Under the pieces are notes generated by a model. That model did no database searches. It had not been told where the DNA came from and saw only the letters and a list, made by a program, of their open reading frames with translations. Shown here in pieces: positions 5,650-7,296 of a stretch of 7,296 bases of DNA. The number at the start of each line of letters is the position of its first letter. Positions within the stretch are counted from its first letter, which is position 1. Source of the stretch: JAWLGW01 sp964569055 (GTDB taxonomy: Bacteria > Planctomycetota > J058); the NCBI GenBank assembly GCA_964569055.1, contig CAZMSZ010000376.1, positions 1 through 7,296 on the forward strand, in the 5' to 3' direction. Both the position numbers and the translations under genes were made by a program.

Positions 5650-7296
5650 ATGGTCACCACACGCCGCGTCGCGTCCGTCGGGGTCGCGTCGCTCCTGCTC
5701 GGGTTCATGGCCGTGATCGCGCGGCCCGCCGCCGCTGAGGAGGCGAGCGCGACCGCGACGGGGAGCTCCCCGCCGTCGGTCGCGTCCATGGGAGTCAACC
5801 TCAACGAGGTCTCCTACTACTCGCCCGCCTGGGTGTTCGTCGACGTCGTCAAGTCGTCGCGCATGGGGAAGGCCGGCCGCTACGCCTGGGACCTCATCAA
5901 TCCGAACGACCTGCCGGCGCCGGCGCTCGACGCCGACGGCTACCCGATCGGGCTCGGGAGCGGGCAGGTGGCCTGGACGCCGACCCTGGTCGGGATCGAC
6001 GGCCGCTATCCGGGCGGCATGTACACCGTCCTGTTCGAAGGGACCGGCGAGGTCGAGGTCGACTGGGACGCGGCCCGCACCCGGCGCGCCGGCTCGGGCG
6101 GCACGACCCGCTTCGAGGTGAAGGTCACGCCCTCCCGCGCGGGGATCGCGATCCGGATCCTGAAGTCGAGCAAGAGCGACCCGGTGCGCAACCTGCGCAT
6201 GATCATGCCGGGCTTCGAGGCGACCTACGCCACGCAGCCGTTCCACCCCGAGTACCTGAAGAGCCTCGCGCCGTTCTCGACGCTGCGGTTCACCGACTGG
6301 GGTGACGTCAACGGCTCGCCGATCGTCGACTGGGCGGACCGCAAGCTGCCGACCTCGCGCTCGCAGCACCGCGGCGTCGCGTTCGAGTACATGGCGGACC
6401 TCGCCAACGCGCTCGACAAGGACGCCTGGATCTCGATCCCGCACCGCGCCAGCGACGACTTCATCGAGCGCGCGGCCGCCCTGTTCGCGGCGCGGCTGGA
6501 GCCGGGCCGCAAGCTGTACGTGGAGTACTCCAACGAGGTCTGGAGCGACCTGACGCAGGCGGGGCTCGACGTGCGCGCCCAGGCCAAGGCCGAGGGCAAG
6601 TCCTGGGAGCAGGTCTACGTCGGCCGCTCGCTCGACGTGTTCGCCGCGTTCGAGGCCGCCATGGGCAAGGAGCGGCTGGTGCGCGTCCTGGGCTCCCAGG
6701 CGACCAAGCCGGAGCAGACGCAGCGGCTGATCGACGCGCTGCCGGCGGGCGGCGCGGACGTGGTCGCGATCGCGCCGTTCTTCGGGGCCTCGCTGGGCAA
6801 GGAGTCGATGGCGAAGACGGTGCGCACCTGGAGCGTGAGCCAGGTGCTGGAGGCCTGCGGCGACGACCTCGCCGACCGGCGCGCCGACGTGCACGCCACG
6901 CGAGCGATCGCGCGGGCGGCGGGGCTCGGCCTGGCGGCCTACGCGGGCGGCCAGCACCTCGTGGGGCAGGGCTCGGCGGCCAGCGACGGGACCCTGCAGA
7001 ACCTGTTCGTGGCGGCCAACCGCCACGACGGCATGGGCGCGCTCTACCGCACCTTCCTGGCCGAGTGGGCCGCCGAGGACGGCGGCCTGTTCTGCGCGTT
7101 CAACTCGATCAAGGGCTACGGCAAGAGCGGGAGCTGGGGCCTGCTGGAGCACCAGGACCAGGTCGACGCGCCGAAGTACGCGGCGGTGGAGGAGGTCGCG
7201 GCCACCTGGGCCAGCGCGGCGCCTCCGCCGAGCGGAGGCGATGACGACGGCACCGGCGACGACGGCACCGGCGACGACGGCACCGGCGACGACGGC
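5650..7296 (+). CDS. Secreted clan GH-A-like protein, 3' end outside the window
   Basis: At least 549 residues are encoded, and the frame is still open at the window edge. A signal peptide is clear: Arg5-Arg6, a hydrophobic core at about 8-24 and a likely cut after PAAA (residue 29). Residues about 48-180 look like a beta-rich domain opening with MGVNLNEVSYYSPAWVFVDV. From about 180 the sequence resembles a TIM-barrel glycoside hydrolase of clan GH-A type: DPVRNLRMIMPGFE (177-190), TLRFTDWGDVNGSPIVDWAD (211-230), ISIPHRASDDF (261-271) and YVEYSNEVW (290-298), where Asn295-Glu296 fit the clan's acid/base. Later segments are YAGGQHL (431-437) and FNSIKGYGKSGSWGL (484-498). As I recall the family, YAGGQHL normally reads YEGGQHL, so Ala432 would replace the presumed nucleophile. 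After about 522 comes a Pro/Ser/Gly stretch and an Asp-Gly-Thr repeat linker, perhaps joining a binding or anchoring domain. I cannot name a substrate, and a non-catalytic carbohydrate-binding role is possible. Confidence 0.85.
   Translation, partial: MVTTRRVASVGVASLLLGFMAVIARPAAAEEASATATGSSPPSVASMGVNLNEVSYYSPAWVFVDVVKSSRMGKAGRYAWDLINPNDLPAPALDADGYPIGLGSGQVAWTPTLVGIDGRYPGGMYTVLFEGTGEVEVDWDAARTRRAGSGGTTRFEVKVTPSRAGIAIRILKSSKSDPVRNLRMIMPGFEATYATQPFHPEYLKSLAPFSTLRFTDWGDVNGSPIVDWADRKLPTSRSQHRGVAFEYMADLANALDKDAWISIPHRASDDFIERAAALFAARLEPGRKLYVEYSNEVWSDLTQAGLDVRAQAKAEGKSWEQVYVGRSLDVFAAFEAAMGKERLVRVLGSQATKPEQTQRLIDALPAGGADVVAIAPFFGASLGKESMAKTVRTWSVSQVLEACGDDLADRRADVHATRAIARAAGLGLAAYAGGQHLVGQGSAASDGTLQNLFVAANRHDGMGALYRTFLAEWAAEDGGLFCAFNSIKGYGKSGSWGLLEHQDQVDAPKYAAVEEVAATWASAAPPPSGGDDDGTGDDGTGDDGTGDDG
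7243..7296 (+). repeat. 15-nt tandem repeat coding a DDGTG linker
   Basis: The unit GACGACGGCACCGGC occurs three times exactly (7243-7257, 7258-7272, 7273-7287) and a fourth copy begins at 7288 and is cut by the window edge. It is in frame and encodes Asp-Asp-Gly-Thr-Gly, a flexible acidic linker that might bind calcium. The copies are identical even at third codon positions, which points to recent expansion by slippage, so copy number may vary between strains. Confidence 0.95.

Noticed and set aside
5650..5736. Twin-arginine (Tat) export of the GH-like protein
   Set aside because: Arg5-Arg6 is present, but the following residues do not match the S/T-RRxFLK pattern; an ordinary Sec signal peptide explains it.
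5409..5738. 109-residue plus-strand open frame in the intergenic region
   Set aside because: Low-complexity Arg-rich product, no ribosome binding site, and it overlaps the sigma-54-like promoter and the start of the GH-like gene.
5368..7152. 594-residue antisense open frame over the GH-like gene
   Set aside because: Its translation is His/Arg/Ala/Val-rich shadow sequence typical of GC-rich DNA, with no motif, while the plus strand has a signal peptide, a ribosome binding site and family motifs.
1..7296. CRISPR arrays, tRNA or rRNA genes, insertion sequences
   Set aside because: No spaced direct repeats, no cloverleaf or rRNA-like sequence and no transposase motifs were seen. The only tandem array is the coding repeat at the right edge, and the 81-144 inverted repeat has no transposase nearby.

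Overview
The window is a very GC-rich stretch (well above 60% by eye; I did not count it) from a bacterium that appears to be Gram-negative. Evidence for an outer membrane is a WaaG-like glycosyltransferase, an MsbA-type lipid flippase and a stand-alone RfaE2-type nucleotidyltransferase side by side. A candidate sigma-54 promoter and a secreted clan GH-A-like protein of a type I associate with Planctomycetota and similar environmental bacteria fit a planctomycete- or myxobacterium-like source. The sequence alone cannot settle the phylum.

Layout. Bases 1-138 are a left flank with no gene I can support. They carry a 16-bp inverted repeat (81-144) that runs into the end of the first gene. A minus-strand family-4 glycosyltransferase occupies 139-1266. 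A 120-bp divergent intergenic region (1267-1386) holds two candidate promoters pointing apart, with a perfect 16-nt palindrome between them. Rightward from there come a WaaG-like glycosyltransferase (1387-2538), an MsbA-like ABC exporter with a large extra segment between its first two membrane helices (2579-4810), and an RfaE2-like nucleotidyltransferase (4840-5334) that probably starts at a CTG codon. Gaps of 40 and 29 bp suggest one operon. A 315-bp intergenic region (5335-5649) follows, with GC hairpins and a -24/-12 (sigma-54-like) element. It leads into a secreted, glycoside-hydrolase-like protein (5650 onward). That gene runs off the right edge inside a perfect 15-nt tandem repeat encoding an Asp-Gly-Thr linker.

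How the genes fit together. The first four genes read as an envelope glycolipid module: RfaE2 would supply a nucleotide-activated sugar (classically ADP-heptose), the two GT4 enzymes would add sugars to a lipid-linked acceptor in the cytoplasm, and the ABC exporter would flip the product across the inner membrane. The last gene has its own promoter candidate and a strong ribosome binding site, so it is probably a separate unit. The points most worth following are the exporter's ~135-residue insertion, the predicted loss of the catalytic nucleophile in the GH-like protein, the -24/-12 promoter, the CTG start and the palindrome between the divergent glycosyltransferases.
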